A stretch of DNA of 64,000 nucleotides from Megaustenia siamemsis (lineage: Eukaryota > Mollusca > Gastropoda > Stylommatophora > Ariophantidae). Numbering within the stretch: position 1 is the stretch's first letter; each line of letters starts with the position of its first letter. Both the position numbers and the translations under genes were made by a program. Below, piece by piece: positions 41,561 to 52,979 of this stretch. The notes under the pieces were generated by a model. It was not told the DNA's origin, ran no database searches, and was given only the letters and a program-made list of their open reading frames with translations. Location: the NCBI GenBank assembly GCA_032433765.1, contig JAVIAB010000049.1:20877779-20941778 (forward strand), given 5' to 3'.

Positions 41561-42044
41561 CGAAGACAGGGCAGAACCAAAATCTCAAAAAACAGAAACC
41601 TTGTGTTCCAAAATGGCACATATTGCAGAGATCACTGCTTCTAAAACTTTCTGTTTCCATAACAATACTTTTTACAATGACACCTTGTCAAGCCATCGAT
41701 CAATCTCCTTAGTCGTCTCTTACGACATGCCTGGAAGGTCACAGTGACACTATTCTTTACTTCCCTCGTAATGAGGCCCCGGTAACACACTGGAGCCTTA
41801 AAATATGCCGCTGGTTAATCAAAAAATATGTGCATTAGCATCATGTTCCCATTCGTCGTAAAGTGTTTGACTGCATCGCCCGAACAACAGTTACAAGATA
41901 CGGGAGATGACGCTTCATATGTTTAAGCTCGTAGATAGATAGAAGGACGGAAATTTACATCAAGAAAGAAAGAATGAAGTAAAGAAAGAAAGAATTAAAA
42001 GAAAGGAAATGAGATTACATAGTCAGGATATAATATGTAATAGA
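41561..42044. other. Unassigned DNA
   Basis: No frame or repeat match in the window. 41700-41740 contains ccttagtcgtctcttacgac, text I have seen as a dispersed motif in invertebrate DNA but cannot assign. Confidence 0.35.
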
Positions 42045-42525
42045 CGTTTAGGGAAGTGAAAAGAAAAATAGAAATAGACGGAATATATAGTGAGAAATAA
42101 ATAGAGAAGAAAGTGAGAAATAAATGGAAAAGATAATCAGAAATAGATAGAAAAGATAGAGAGAAATAGATGGAAAATATAATGTAAAAGAATTAGAAAA
42201 GGCAGTGAAAAATAAAGAGAAAGCATAGTCAGAAATAAAAAAAGATTGAAAGAAATAGATAGAATAGAGAGAAATAGAAAAGATAGATAGAGAGAAATAA
42301 AGAGAAAAGATAGTAAGAAATAGATAGAAAGGATAGAGAGAAAGAGAGAAAGAGATAAAGAGATAAAGAGAGAGATAAATTGATAGATTATATAGAGACA
42401 AATAGACAGAAAAAATAGAATGAGATATAAAGAAAAAAGATAGTCAGAAATAGATTTTTAAAAAAAGAGAAATAGATATGCAAGACAGAGAGAAATTGAT
42501 AAAAAAAATAGAGAGAAATAGATAA
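42045..42525. repeat. Purine-rich GAAATAGATA-type degenerate tandem
   Basis: agaaatagatagaaaagata-like units of variable length; continues at 43070-43125 after a LINE-D insertion. Confidence 0.85.
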
Positions 42526-42535
42526 AAAAGATAGT

Positions 42536-43059
42536 CTTCTATCTTCTTCTTCTACATTTTTAGCTCCCAGTGTAGCATAGGTCTTCAACAAACACTGTCC
42601 AAGTCGTTCTGTTTTTTGCAATTCTTTTAAGATATTCCATGTCTTCCCCATCATCTTCATCTCTGCTTCTATCTGTCTTTTCCAAGAATTCCTTGGTCTT
42701 CCTCTTTGTCTTTTCCCCTGGGGATTCCAAAAAAGGGCCTGTTGTCTAATACTCTCAGTTGGCTTCCGTAGTGTGTGTCCTATCCAGCGACATCGTCTTC
42801 GCTGTATCTCTTTATCCACTGGTGTTTGATCGGTACATTTCCATAATTCCACGTTAGTGACTTTGTCCTGCCATTTCCATCCTTTTATTCTGCGCAAGCA
42901 TCCATTAATGAAAGTCTGTATCTTCGTGATTGTCAATTTTGTTATTCTCCATGTTTCACAGCCATATAATAGGACCGACTTAACATTTGAGTTGAAAATT
43001 TTAATTTTTGTATTTAACCTAATTTCTTTGGATTTCCATATGTTTCCCAGTGCAATGAG
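42536..43059 (-). mobile_element. LINE-D inserted in purine-rich repeat, 10-bp TSD
   Basis: Reverse frame IALGNIWKSKEIRLNTKIKI, VKSVLLYGCETWRITKLTIT, RRIKGWKWQDKVTNVELWKC, RRRCRWIGHTLRKPTESIRQ, RPRNSWKRQIEAEMKMMGKT; a 1-nt frameshift near 42630 alters the end. aaaagatagt at 42526-42535 and 43060-43069. Confidence 0.93.
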
Positions 43060-43125
43060 AAAAGATAGTGATATACAGAAATGAAAAAAAAAATAGAAAG
43101 AAATTGAATAGAAAAAAAATAACAT

Positions 43126-43424
43126 CTTTAGAGAAAGGTTAGAGATTAAATCAGGAACGTAACTCGTAAACAAAATGCTAAATCAGAAAGTTATGAAGAG
43201 ACACGTGATTACACTCGTCAGCTGGCACGGTACATAATGATAATGGCTACAAATAGCAATAATTTTGATTACACGGAAATCATGTTTTCCAAATCATATA
43301 TTCTTATTAACTTAGACACCGAAATATCCCTGCGCAGTCGTTTTGTCCGGAATGTTATTTGTGTTTACAAATACACTTCGAGTTAATGCATGCATGCTTG
43401 TTGCAAAGAAACACATAAAAATGT
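43126..43424. other. No recognised feature
   Basis: About 300 bp without repeat match or credible frame. Confidence 0.4.
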
Positions 43425-44110
43425 AGGGACTTCCGGTTTCAATATGGCGCGGTCATGCATGTGTCAACATTCACTGTTACGTGTGTTTTCTTTTTGCTAG
43501 AAAGATGGTTAATTCTATTTTTCAAATACAGATAAGTGTACAGATAGGAAGTTCACATGTTGGGACCTTCGCCGGTGAAACGGAGTACATGCATGTGATC
43601 TGAAATCATCTACAGTGTGCGCAATAGTGTGTTCTGTGTTGATTGCAACATACGTCATCATTGGAATACCCGTCAATATGGCGGATAGGCGGCATGAAAA
43701 ATTGAGGCTCAGTCTGAAAAGTGTTCCTTGTTGCAGTTTCCTCATATTTCAAGTCTGGCTCTCTACAGGAGCTACCGAGTTTAGTGCTCTGTGCTCATCG
43801 TGAACTGTGTTTTTCATCCGGATTGTGTTTCGATATTCCGATTGCTTACGATGAATGATCATATCGTATGATGAAGGACAGTTCAGCTGCGTTCACTTTC
43901 GGTGCCGCTTGCCCTATGTTTTTTGGCGAGTGCTGTAGCTGCTATGATGGGGACTGAAGCTACCTTTCTTTGTTTTAATCCTTCAATGAAATTATTTTCA
44001 ATTTTGGTTGATTCCACTGACAATGGTGGTTGAGCAATTATGGATTTTAATTCGTTTGTTGTGATACCAGGGGCCTTCGAATAACCATAACCAAAACAAT
44101 AACCATAACA
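43425..44110 (-). repeat. REP-1 copy f
   Basis: Reverse strand reads ITTNELKSIIAQPPLSVEST, KQRKVASVPIIAATALAKKH and RASGTESERS stop in one frame, the least broken version of the REP-1 peptide, then HRKQSEYRNTI and MRKLQQGTLF-type text in other frames. The top strand has acttccggtttcaatatggc (43430-43450) and cgtcaatatggcggatagg (43671-43689). Confidence 0.6.
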
Positions 44111-44180
44111 ATAACCATAACAATAGCCATAACAATAACCATAACAATAACCATAACAATAACCATAACAATAACCATAC
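44087..44180. repeat. 12-bp array in the REP-1 head, about 7-8 copies
   Basis: Unit aaccataacaat. The reverse, attgttatggtt, extends the ggttatgg head seen once or twice in other REP-1 copies. Reads as YCYG repeats on the minus strand. Confidence 0.85.
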
Positions 44181-44469
44181 ATAAAAAAATGAGCTCCGTC
44201 ATTACCCAGTGAGAAATAATAATGTCTTTCTTGGACTGACATTAAGACTGAAGACTTGGCAATTACTGAGCGGAAATCACAGTGGTTGTAAGGCAATCGC
44301 GGATTAATACGGTAAAGTAGTGACTTCAAGGGTGACCTCTCTGTAACTCTTATCGCAAATGATCTATTTGGTGTTATAGAAATTGTGATAAGGTCTGTAT
44401 AATTGATGAGGAAAATAACATTTATGAAGATGATTTGCAAAATCAGTTTGATTGGAGGAAAATACAAGA

Positions 44470-45845
44470 TATTGTGATGAAATGTTATCATAAGGTTTTG
44501 GGCATCTCTTACTTACCTCATATTACAAATGTTATCTTAAAATTTTGGAAATCTCTTATTTAGATTGTATCACAAATGTTACCGTAAGGACTTAAATATC
44601 TCTTACTTAGATCGTATTACAAATGGCATCTTGAGGTTTTGGACATCTCTTACTTAGATCGTATCACAAATGTTATCTTAAGGACTTAAATATCTCTTAC
44701 TTAGATCGTATCACAAATGGTATCTTGAGGTTTTGGACATCTCTTACATAGATCGTATCACAAATGGTATCTTGAGGTTTTGGACATCTCTTACATAGAT
44801 AGTATCACGAATGTTAAGGTAGGGTTTTGGATATCTCTTACATAGATCGTATCACAAATGTTAAGGTAAGGTTTCATATATCTCTTACATAGATAGTATC
44901 ACAAATGTTAAGGTAAGTTTTGGATATCTCTTACATAGATCGTATCACAAATGTTAAGGTAAGGTTTCGGATATCTCTTACATAGATAGTATCACAAATG
45001 TTAAGGTAAGGTTTTGGATATCTCTTACATAGATCGTATCACAAATGTTAAGGTAAAGTTTTGGATATCTCTTACATAGATAGTATCACAAATGTTAAGG
45101 TAAGGTTTTGGATATCTCTTACATAGATCGTATCCCAAATGTTAAGGTAAGGTTTTGGATATCTCTTACTTAGATCGTATCACAAATGTTAAGGTAAGGT
45201 TTTGGATATCTCTTACTTAGATAGTATCGCAAATGTTAAGGTAAGGTTTTGGATATCTCTTACATAGATAGTATCACAAATGTTAAGGTAAGGTTTTGGA
45301 TATCTCTTACTTAGATCGTATCACAAATGTTAAGGTAAAGTTTTGGATATCTCTTACATAGATAGTATCACAAATGTTAAGGTAAGGTTTTGGATATCTC
45401 TTACATAGATCGTATCCCAAATGTTAAGGTAAGGTTTTGGATATCTCTTACATAGATCGTATCACAAATGTTAAGGTAAGGTTTTGGATATCTCTTACTT
45501 AGATCGTATCACAAATGTTAAGGTAAAGTTTTGGATATCTCTTACTCAGATCATCTCACAAATGTTAAGGTAAGGTTTTGGATATCTCTTACTTAGATCG
45601 TATCACAAATGTTAAGGTAAAGTTTTGGATATCTCTTACTTAGATCGTATCACTAATGTTAAGGTAAGGTTTTGGATATCTCTTACTTAGATCGTATCAC
45701 AAATGTTAAGGTAAAGTTTTGGATATCTCTTACTTAGATCGTATCACAAATGTTAAGGTAAGGTTTTGGATATCTCTTACTCAGATCATCTCACAAATGT
45801 TAAGGTAAGGTTTTGGATAGCTCTTACTTAGATCGTATCTCAAAT
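44470..45845. repeat. 47-bp minisatellite, about 29 copies
   Basis: Unit: ttttggatatctcttaca, tagatcgtatcacaaatg and ttaaggtaagg. The first ~6 units (44470-44810) are more diverged (atcttgagg, ggacttaaat); the centre and right are homogenised. It ends directly at LINE-K text. Confidence 0.93.
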
Positions 45846-45847
45846 GA

Positions 45848-46165
45848 AAATGTTCGTAAAAGAATACAAGCAATCGGCGTACATTATCTCTTCTGACTAT
45901 TGTGAAGAAATGCAAAATTAAATAGCTCGGTCACGTGTCGCGATCGCGTGACCTGACAAAGGCGTTTCAGGCAAATAATGTTAAGAAGGAGAAGGAGAGG
46001 TAGGATAAGAAAGAGATGGGAGGATATCATCAAAGAATTGAACAGCCACGACTTTGTAGATTCCCCCAGAAAGACTGAAGTTAGAGAGAAATAGAGACGG
46101 TCGACAAATAATGTTTTAGGGGCGCCGCAACGACCACAGAGATATTGGAGGAAGAAGCAGATAAC
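45848..46165 (+). mobile_element. LINE-K C-terminal end
   Basis: Frames give LLGHVSRSRDLTKAF-like text (shifted), then RRRRRGRIRKRWEDIIKELN, SHDFVDSPRKTEVREK and GAPQRPQRYWRKKQ. This is the RxRKRWEDNIKEWTG...WR...VPQRP C-terminus found in a widespread LINE group. One copy only. Confidence 0.7.
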
Positions 46166-46418
46166 AATGTATGATATTTGCAGCAGAATAACGGTTGCTA
46201 TAGAAACAAATATTTAATTGCTACGCTGTTGTAGTAATAACGCCGTGACGCGATTTACGGTCAGGGACTATCAAGTTTGAACTGTCACGCTTGACTGCTT
46301 CACACTTTCCACTATCGTGGTTTCTCGTCTGACCTCCGATCCAATACCGCCCAACAATCTCTTTCACTTACATCTGACAGTACTCTCCCTGTTAGCGGTC
46401 GGGTTTCGCCAATAAGTT
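46166..46418. other. No recognised feature
   Basis: Unique-looking DNA, no frame. Confidence 0.4.
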
Positions 46419-46419
46419 A

Positions 46420-46735
46420 AGTGTCGCATTTCTGTTGTTGATTTTCTCCAATCCATTCTCTTAAGCTGTGTGGTTTCTTCTCTCTTTGCTTCCCTCTATC
46501 TCTTCGTCCCTCAATTTTCCAAGTTGTTACAATATATTCCAGCTGTTCCGTTCCCATTACATGGTCAAAAATGATGATTGTTTCTTCTTAATGTTGGATA
46601 TTAGCTCTATTTTACCTTGGCCTCATTCAGAACGCTTCCATTATACTTCTTTGCAATCCATAGTATTCTCAACATTCTTCTATAAAACCGCATGTCTACA
46701 GTCTCCAGTGATTTTCTTGTCTGTTTTCCTATTTA
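46420..46735 (-). mobile_element. LINE-C fragment
   Basis: gttgttgattttctccaatc, ttcgtccctcaattttccaa, acatggtcaaaaatgatgat, and atagtattctcaacattctt match LINE-C in reverse. Cut at 46735 by LINE-D. Confidence 0.82.
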
Positions 46736-46885
46736 ATTCTTGGAGAAGACAGATAGAGGCAGAGATGAAGATGATGGGGAAGACATGGAATTATCTGAAA
46801 AGAATGGCAAGAAACAGAACGACTTGGAAGGTGTTTGTTGAAAACCTATGCTCCACAGGGAGCTGAAAGGGAGAAGAAAAGAATA
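46736..46885 (+). mobile_element. LINE-D, very short 3' end
   Basis: NSWRRQIEAEMKMMGKTWNY, LKRMARNRTTWKVFVENLCS, TGS stop. Truncated within 1-2 bp of the same position as the copy at 30622. Confidence 0.88.
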
Positions 46886-47365
46886 GATGCATGTGCTTGT
46901 TATTCTTATGAAAAGATACACAAATTTGCAAAACAACTAAAATACCACTAAGAAGCAGATGTGAACAATAGAAAGAATAGAGATAGATAGGAAGATGTGC
47001 AGATACATGATCACCTACTGCAGCAGACAATTACTTTATGATGATGACGTTTAACGTTGGAGAGAGTCCAAGAGAAATGAGGTCGATGCAGCTAACTCTT
47101 CCTCTAATCTTTATTCCGTGTTGACATTAACTTTCTTACCAGCTCCCTCATATTTTGAGTTCTGGGAATCCCCTCGCACTTTTTATCGTGAAGTACCGTC
47201 TCACACCCGCTTAGTTTGCGTGTGTATTACTCCGCGAGGGAATAAACAGATCTGTTGTTACCTTCCATGTTAGATTCACAGGTAGCTCAGATCTATCAGA
47301 CCGATTAACAGACCAGGCACCAGGTGAAATGCTGGAGAGAAAATTACAACTACCACACACAAGTA
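46886..47365. other. No gene or known repeat
   Basis: Mixed-composition DNA; nothing recognised. Confidence 0.4.
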
Positions 47366-47368
47366 GGG

Positions 47369-48041
47369 AGCAGCGATAGCTCAGTGGTTAGTGAACTGGA
47401 CTACAAAGGACAAGAGGTAGGGTTCGATCCCAATCGATGGTGTCCGGGTTCACCCAGCCGTTAATGGATTTTTTTCTGGGAATCAATATTCTTGTATAGT
47501 GCAGAAACATGGACATTAGACAAGAAAACAGAACAGAAAATTTAAGCCTTTGAAATGTGGATTTATAGAAGAATAGGTATGAATTGGATGGAAAGAAAAG
47601 ATAACAAACTATGACGTTTTAAAACAACTGAAAATAAAAAGAGAACTACTAAATACAATTAAGACAAGACAAATGACATTTTTGGGGCATGTTAAAAGAC
47701 ACAACCGCCTACTAAAAGTAATATTGGAAGGGAAAGTACAAGGTAAAAGAGGCAGAGGCAAACCAAGACTAACATGGACGGGTAACATCAAAGGATGGAC
47801 AAGTCAATCTATGACAGCCTGCACCATCAAAGCAAGAAACAGTAGAATGGAGATCCATGGTAGCCAACCTTCGTTGCGGAGAAGGCGCTCGGTGATGATG
47901 ATTTATGGGAAATTAAAGTGGCACGGGCGTAATGCCGACCACATTACGCCAAAAATCATGTGCCGAAGGTCTGGAAAATATATGGTCACTAACACCATAT
48001 TCCCTATACGCCACTTGGCGTGACGGGGGTACTTTACTTTT
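47369..48041 (+). mobile_element. SINE-2 copy 8, split by LINE-B
   Basis: Head gggagcagcgatagctcagt and B box gggttcgatccc, cut after tttttctgggaa at 47481; resumes at 47906 with gggaaattaaagtggcacgg, and ends gggggtactttacttttt. tgggaa borders the insert on both sides. Outer TSD may be ctaccacacacaagt against ctacacgcaagt (imperfect). Confidence 0.85.
47482..47905 (+). mobile_element. LINE-B nested in SINE-2
   Basis: ttcttgtatagtgcagaaac (SAETWTLDKKTEQ), MWIYRRIG, then TFLGHVKRHNRLLKVILEGK, VQGKRGRGKPRLTWTGNIKG and SQSMTACTIKARN; frameshifts near 47575, 47620 and 47850. Confidence 0.9.
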
Positions 48042-48124
48042 TGTTACTACACGCAAGTGCTGTTGATAAAAATACTTTTTTTCCCTTCCGCATTTTCCTT
48101 TCAACGTTCATCATCGTGTACATC

Positions 48125-48602
48125 ATCATCATCATCATCATCATCACCATCGAGTGCCGTCTCCGCAACGAAGGTTGGCTACCATGGATCGCCATTCTAC
48201 TCTGTTTCTTGCTTTGATGATGCAGGCTGTCATAGATTCACTTGACCATCTTTTGATGTTACTCGTCCATGTTAGTCTTGGTCTGCCTCTGCTTCTCTTA
48301 CCTTGTATTTTTCCTTCCAATATTACTATTGGTAGGCTGTTGTGTCTTTTAACATGCCCCAAAAATTTCATTTGTCTTGTCTTAATTGTATTTAGTAGTT
48401 CTCTTTTCATTTTTAGTTGTTTTAAAACTTCATCGTTTGTTATCTTTTGTTTCCATCCAATTCTACCTATTCTTCTATAAATCCACATTTCAAAGGCTTC
48501 AATTTTCTGTTCTGTTTTCTTGTCTAATGTCCATGTTTCTGCACCGTACAGGAATATTGAGAAGATGTAACATTTTGCCATTCTTAGTTTCAGCCCTGCT
48601 GA
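48125..48602 (-). mobile_element. LINE-B, best frame
   Basis: Reference copy: MAKCYIFSIFLYGAETWTLD, KKTEQKIEAFEMWIYRRIGR, IGWKQKITNDEVLKQLKMKR, ELLNTIKTRQMKFLGHVKRH, VILEGKIQGKRSRGRPRLTW, SMTACIIKARNRVEWRSMVA and NLRCGDGTRW, all in one frame (48144-48581), with a (cat)n tail at 48121-48146. LYGAETW is the box after the reverse transcriptase palm; the catalytic part is not present. Confidence 0.95.
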
Positions 48603-48623
48603 TATTTATTTTGTTCAACGTTA

Positions 48624-48800
48624 AGGGAAAAAAAAAAGTAAAGAACCTGGTCACGCCAAGTGGCGTATAGGGAATGTGGTGTTAGTGACCATACATTTTA
48701 CAGACCTTCAGTACATGTTTTTTGGGGTAATGTGGTCGGTATTACGCCCGTGCCGCTTTACTTTCCCAGACAAAATCAGGTACCCTTAAGGCTTGGTGAA
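48624..48800 (-). mobile_element. SINE-2 copy 9, 5'-truncated
   Basis: Poly(A)-like start aaaaaaaaaagtaaag, body in reverse, cut before the B box at about 48800. Confidence 0.85.
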
Positions 48801-48814
48801 ACATTCTTCATTTG

Positions 48815-49075
48815 TAATTTTTACTATCCATGGAATTCATAGAATATCTCTGATAAACCCCATCTCAGCTGTCTCTAATGTTCTCTGTTTTGCTTATCGT
48901 CCATGACTCACTTCCATATAGTAGTATAGGTTCGATGCAGCACGTTAGGACACGTTTTATAAGATTAATTTGACAATGAGTTATGTTCTTCATTTGATGG
49001 ATTTCTGTCCTTGCTTCTATTATTCTGGTTCCTTTTTCTGCAGTACATAAGAGAATGTGCTTGTTTGCTTACGTT
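48815..49075 (-). mobile_element. LINE-N fragment
   Basis: Reverse text reads AEMGFIRDIL and VMDDKQNRE, then LHRTYTTIWK-type text, like the GSESWTVDKQ...TEMGFLRRML region of LINE-A but clearly diverged. Frames broken. Confidence 0.5.
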
Positions 49076-49189
49076 CACCCGATGACTAAAGTATTCTAGA
49101 GTATTCGTAGACTGTAGAATTCCTCTTCGTCATCCGCCCTTAAAATGACGTTAAGTTGACGTGTCTGCGTTGTGTTGTGGTTTGCAGTA

Positions 49190-49435
49190 TAACTGTTATA
49201 TTTGCGCCTTTCGGCCCAACACATCCGACTTCAGTACAGCATTTTTGAGTACCGGGTTGTCTTCCCTCTTCTATCTCTGCTCGCTTGGCCAGACTAGACC
49301 GGTTAGTCTGTAACTAGAGGCACCGCGGAGAGGTGGAGCAGGATCTGGATGGTTTTGGTTCACCGATCCTGGCGCAAGCCATCAGCTGTGGGTCGCTGAC
49401 AACTTCCAGCTCTGGTGCTGGGAGACGCCATAAGA
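49190..49435 (+). repeat. REP-3 copy
   Basis: acatccgacttcagtacagc, gagtaccgggttgtcttccc and tctgctcgcttggccagac parallel 9187-9270. Lower similarity downstream. Confidence 0.4.
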
Positions 49436-49940
49436 GAATGTGGAGACATTAAAACCGCACTAGCCAACGCCACTTGCTGTATGACTCTCTTTACCTTTTA
49501 CGTTATATGGGACATCTGTAACATTATGTGGAGACATCTTACATTATGTAGTGGTAATATATGCACATGCTATGTTATTCACATCTCTCCTCTACTAGAC
49601 CACACTGGAATATTTCGTCTGTCCACTATATCTCTTACCCCACTCTGCGACATCTCAATCTTTCCTCCTCTCGGGTACCCTGTATTCTTCTGGTCTGTTC
49701 TTTGCACTTTGTGTATACACACAGATATGCGTGTGGGAACTTCTGGTTATAAGTGATATATGAGCACATTTTCATATGGTTGCACGCACACGTACCCCGT
49801 GCGCACTAACGTTCGTTTCCTTTCTGGCCACAGTGCAGTATACAGGGGTGCTCTTTTATTCTTATTTTTATTTTTCATTCTAGTTCGAAATTATTTTCAA
49901 AAATTATTTATTATTTTTTTAAAATTTAAAATACATATCT
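49436..49940. other. No gene seen
   Basis: Two overlapping open frames (49415-49756, 49561-49752) lack recognisable domains. acattatgtgg repeats locally (49520-49545). Confidence 0.4.
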
Positions 49941-49946
49941 CTATCT

Positions 49947-49967
49947 GTGTGTGTGTGTGTGTGTGTT
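49947..49967. repeat. GT microsatellite
   Basis: (tg)n tract of about 20 bp. Confidence 0.85.
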
Positions 49968-50187
49968 GTATGTTTGTTCCTGCTAAAGGCTGATTGAGCC
50001 TGTTCTAATTTGTGTTGTGTACTTATTACGTAAAACTTTAATAATACCGTTTTATCTATTTTTTTTTTCATCTCTGGTAACACTCTGACTTGATGACAGC
50101 GAACCACGGATCAAACCCAGCAAGATACTCTCCAGTTAACTAAGATGAAAAGGGAATAGCTTGGGGAGAGTAAAGACACTGATCTAC

Positions 50188-50455
50188 CTGTCTGCCTGTC
50201 TTTCTGTCTGCCTGCTTGCCTGCCTGTCTGTCTGTCTGTCTGTCTGTCTGCCTGTCTGTTTGACTGTCTGCCTGCTTGCCTGCCTGTCTGTCTGTCTGTC
50301 TGTTTGACTGTCTGCCTGCCTGTCTGTCTGTCTTTCTGTCTGTCTGTCTGTTTGACTGTCTGTCTGCATGCCTGCCTGTCTGTCTGTCTGTCTGCCTGTC
50401 TGTCTGTCTGTTTGACTGTCTGTCTGCATGCCTGCCTGTCTGTCTATATATCTAT
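50188..50455. repeat. TCTG/CCTG degenerate microsatellite
   Basis: ctgtctgtctgtctg with tttgactgtctgcctgc punctuation about every 60-64 bp, giving a longer-range period over a tetranucleotide. Confidence 0.93.
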
Positions 50456-50482
50456 CTTTCGTTCGCCTGAAGTACCGTCTGT

Positions 50483-50522
50483 ATCTGTAATGTCGTTTCC
50501 ACTGAGCTGTCGCGGCTCCCAT
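50483..50522 (-). mobile_element. SINE-2 head fragment
   Basis: ccactgagctgtcgcggctc plus cca is the first ~22 bp of SINE-2 in reverse; the preceding bases do not match well. Confidence 0.5.
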
Positions 50523-50639
50523 TTATTGAAATAATCTGCCTAAATTTGTTTTCATATATGTAGTTTTTTTGACGTCTTGACAGGCGGTTGGCAGCAAAGT
50601 AAGCATGATTTCTCAATAGTTTGGTCATATGTGTGTGTA

Positions 50640-51135
50640 CTACTGGTTGCATCTTATGCAACAACTCTATGTCAATAAAAATTAGAAAGAGAGTTCATCG
50701 GTGCTATATAGAACCATTTCTGACCTATGGAAGCGAATCATGGACAGTAGACAAACAAATGAAAAGACGATTTGAGGCCACAGTGATGGGATTTCTCAGA
50801 AGAATGTTGAAAGGTCTTTGGACAGCTAAAAAGACCAATGAGGAAGTTCTCAAAGAGGCCAACACAAAAAGGGAGCTCTTAAAAAACGTCAGAAAGAAAC
50901 AATCAACATTTTTCGGGCACATCATGAGAAGAGGAAAGTTGGAATACTTGGTTACAACTGGCAAAATGAAAGGAAAGAGAGATAGCGGGCGACAAAACGA
51001 GAAAATACTGGATAGCTTGGTGTCATGGCATGGAAAACAGTCAACAACAGAACTGATACGATGCACTGTAGATAGAAGATTGTGGAGGGACATGATCACC
51101 TACGCCAACCGGTATGGCACATGATGATGATGACT
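50640..51135 (+). mobile_element. LINE-A, good 3' copy
   Basis: Frame: RKRVHRCYIEPFLTYGSESW, TVDKQMKRRFEATVMGFLRR, KTNEEVLKEANTKRELLKNV, KKQSTFFGHIMRRGKLEYLV, SLVSWHGKQSTTELIRCTVD, RRLWRDMITYANRYGT stop, tgatgatgatg tail. Confidence 0.94.
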
Positions 51136-51540
51136 GGATGCTGTTTTAATGAACAACTTCTCTCGTGGCTGAATCTGCCAATATTGGATAGACAAATCCG
51201 ACCGCAAAATGAGAAAAATACATTAGTTTTTCCTGACTTTATTTCCTTTCTCCTGTCCCACTTGCATTCTGATTAAAACATCATCTGTTCCTCAAATGTT
51301 TTGTGTCGTTTGTTTTCTTTATTTTTGTTCTCGATGTGCTACGATCTGACGCCATATTTGTTTAGTTTTCATCACTGACACATAATTTTCTTTAGGAAGC
51401 CCTGTGAACATCCTTATATCTCATCAGTGGTCTGCCCTTTGTTCTCTTTCTGCCCCTAAGTTCTCCACAAAATATTTATTTGAGATTACGAATGTTGTCC
51501 AAACATGATCCATCCACATTAATCTTCGACTCCTAAATCT
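51136..51540 (-). mobile_element. LINE-G second copy
   Basis: aacttctctcgtggctgaat, atttcctttctcctgtccc, ttttgttctcgatgtgctac and aggaagccctgtgaacatcc pair with 8290-8560. The minus frame is degraded. Confidence 0.5.
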
Positions 51541-51544
51541 TGCC

Positions 51545-51900
51545 ATGCATTACGTATTTATAGAAGAATAGGTAGAATTGGATGGAAACAAAAGATAACA
51601 AACGATAAAGTTTTAGAACAACTGAAAATGAAAAGAGAACTACTAAATACAATTAAGACAAGACAAATGAAATTTTTGGGGCATGTTAAAAGACACAACA
51701 GCCTACAAAAAGTAATATTGGAAGGAAAAATATAAGGTAAAAGAGGCAGAGACAGACCAAGACTAACATGGACGAGTAACATCAAAAGATGGTCAAGTCA
51801 ATTTATGACAGCCTGCACCATCAAAGCAAGAAACAGAGTAGAATGGCGATCCATGGTAGCCAACCTTCGTTGCGGAGAAGGCACACGATGATGATGATGA
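51545..51900 (+). mobile_element. LINE-B 3' half
   Basis: IYRRIGRIGWKQKITNDKVL, TIKTRQMKFLGHVKRHNSLQ, a stop at KI-stop-GKRGRD, then RPRLTWTSNIKRWSSQFMTA, RNRVEWRSMVANLRCGEGT and a tgatgatgatga tail. Confidence 0.92.
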
Positions 51901-52039
51901 TTTCGTATTCATATTCGGTAATATGAACGGAGGTCATGATATAAATAATCCAAGGTATGTTGTTTATACAGTCTTAATAGCTAAGAGTGAAAATGAGTTT
52001 TTAAAATGTTTAGACATTATAGTGAAAGAAAGCAAAATT

Positions 52040-52755
52040 AAATGACTCGGCTTTATTAACAAAAAGATAGAACTAATGGTAACAACAAAGAAAAAGACAT
52101 CAAAGCAATGTACAATAAAGACTAGTGGAACAAGATTAAAACAGGTAAATGAATTAAAATATCTGGGAACAATGTTAACCTCAGATGGAAGATGTACAAA
52201 AGAGGTGAGATGTAGAATGGCTCAAACAAAAGCAGCTTTCCCAAATATGAGGAAGATACTGTGTAATCCATTTTTGACAATAGAAACTAGAAAGGAGTTC
52301 TTAAATGTTATGTAGAACCAGTCTTAACATATGGATGTGAATCATAGACAATAGGTCAAACATACAAGAAAATCACTGGAGGCTGTAGAAATGTGGTTTT
52401 ACAGAAGAATGTTGAGATTACCATGGATAGCTAAGAAGAGTAATGAAAACGTTCTGAAAGAGGCCAAAGCAAAAAGAGAGCTAATTTCCAATATTAAGAA
52501 GAAACAATAATCATTTTTTGGCCATGTAATGAGAAGAAAGCAGGTGGAATATATTGTGACAACTGGGAAAACTGAGGGACGAAGAGATAGAGTAAAGCAG
52601 AAAGAAAAGATACAAGACAGGGTAAGAGAATGACTTGGCAGAAGGTCAACAACAGAAATGATAAATAACTGTCGAGATCGAAAGTTGTAAAGTGCCATGA
52701 CAACTTACACCAGCAGTCCATGTATTTGATGATGATGATGATGATGATCATTCGG
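52040..52755 (+). mobile_element. LINE-C, long but multiply mutated
   Basis: Contains the unamplified YLGTMLTSDGRCTKEVRCRM, then AQTKAAFPNMRKILCNPFLT, MWFYRRMLRLPWIAKKSNEN and VLKEAKAKRELISNIKKKQ; at least five stops or frameshifts, gat tail at 52730-52750. Confidence 0.9.
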
Positions 52756-52802
52756 TAATATATAAATAACGAGATAAAAGCAGAGAGATTGGACAAGCAT
52801 AA

Positions 52803-52975
52803 GTCATCATCATCATCATGTGCCGTACCGGTTGGCGTAGGCGATCATGTCCCTCCACAATCTTCTATCTACAGTGCATCGTATCAGTTCTGTTGTTGAC
52901 TGTTTTCCATGCCATGACACCAAGCTATCCAGTATTTTCTCTCTTTGTCGTCCGCGATCTCTCTTTCCTTTTCAA
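52803..52975 (-). mobile_element. LINE-A 3' fragment
   Basis: catcatcatcatgtgccgta to gatctctctttccttttcaa: the reverse of KGKRDRGRQREKIL to the end. Abuts LINE-E. Confidence 0.9.
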
Positions 52976-52979
52976 GCAT

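Noticed and set aside
41700..41740. cgtctcttacgacatgcc as a SINE core domain
   Set aside because: The motif feels familiar from invertebrate repeats but I cannot name the family, and there is no second copy in the window.
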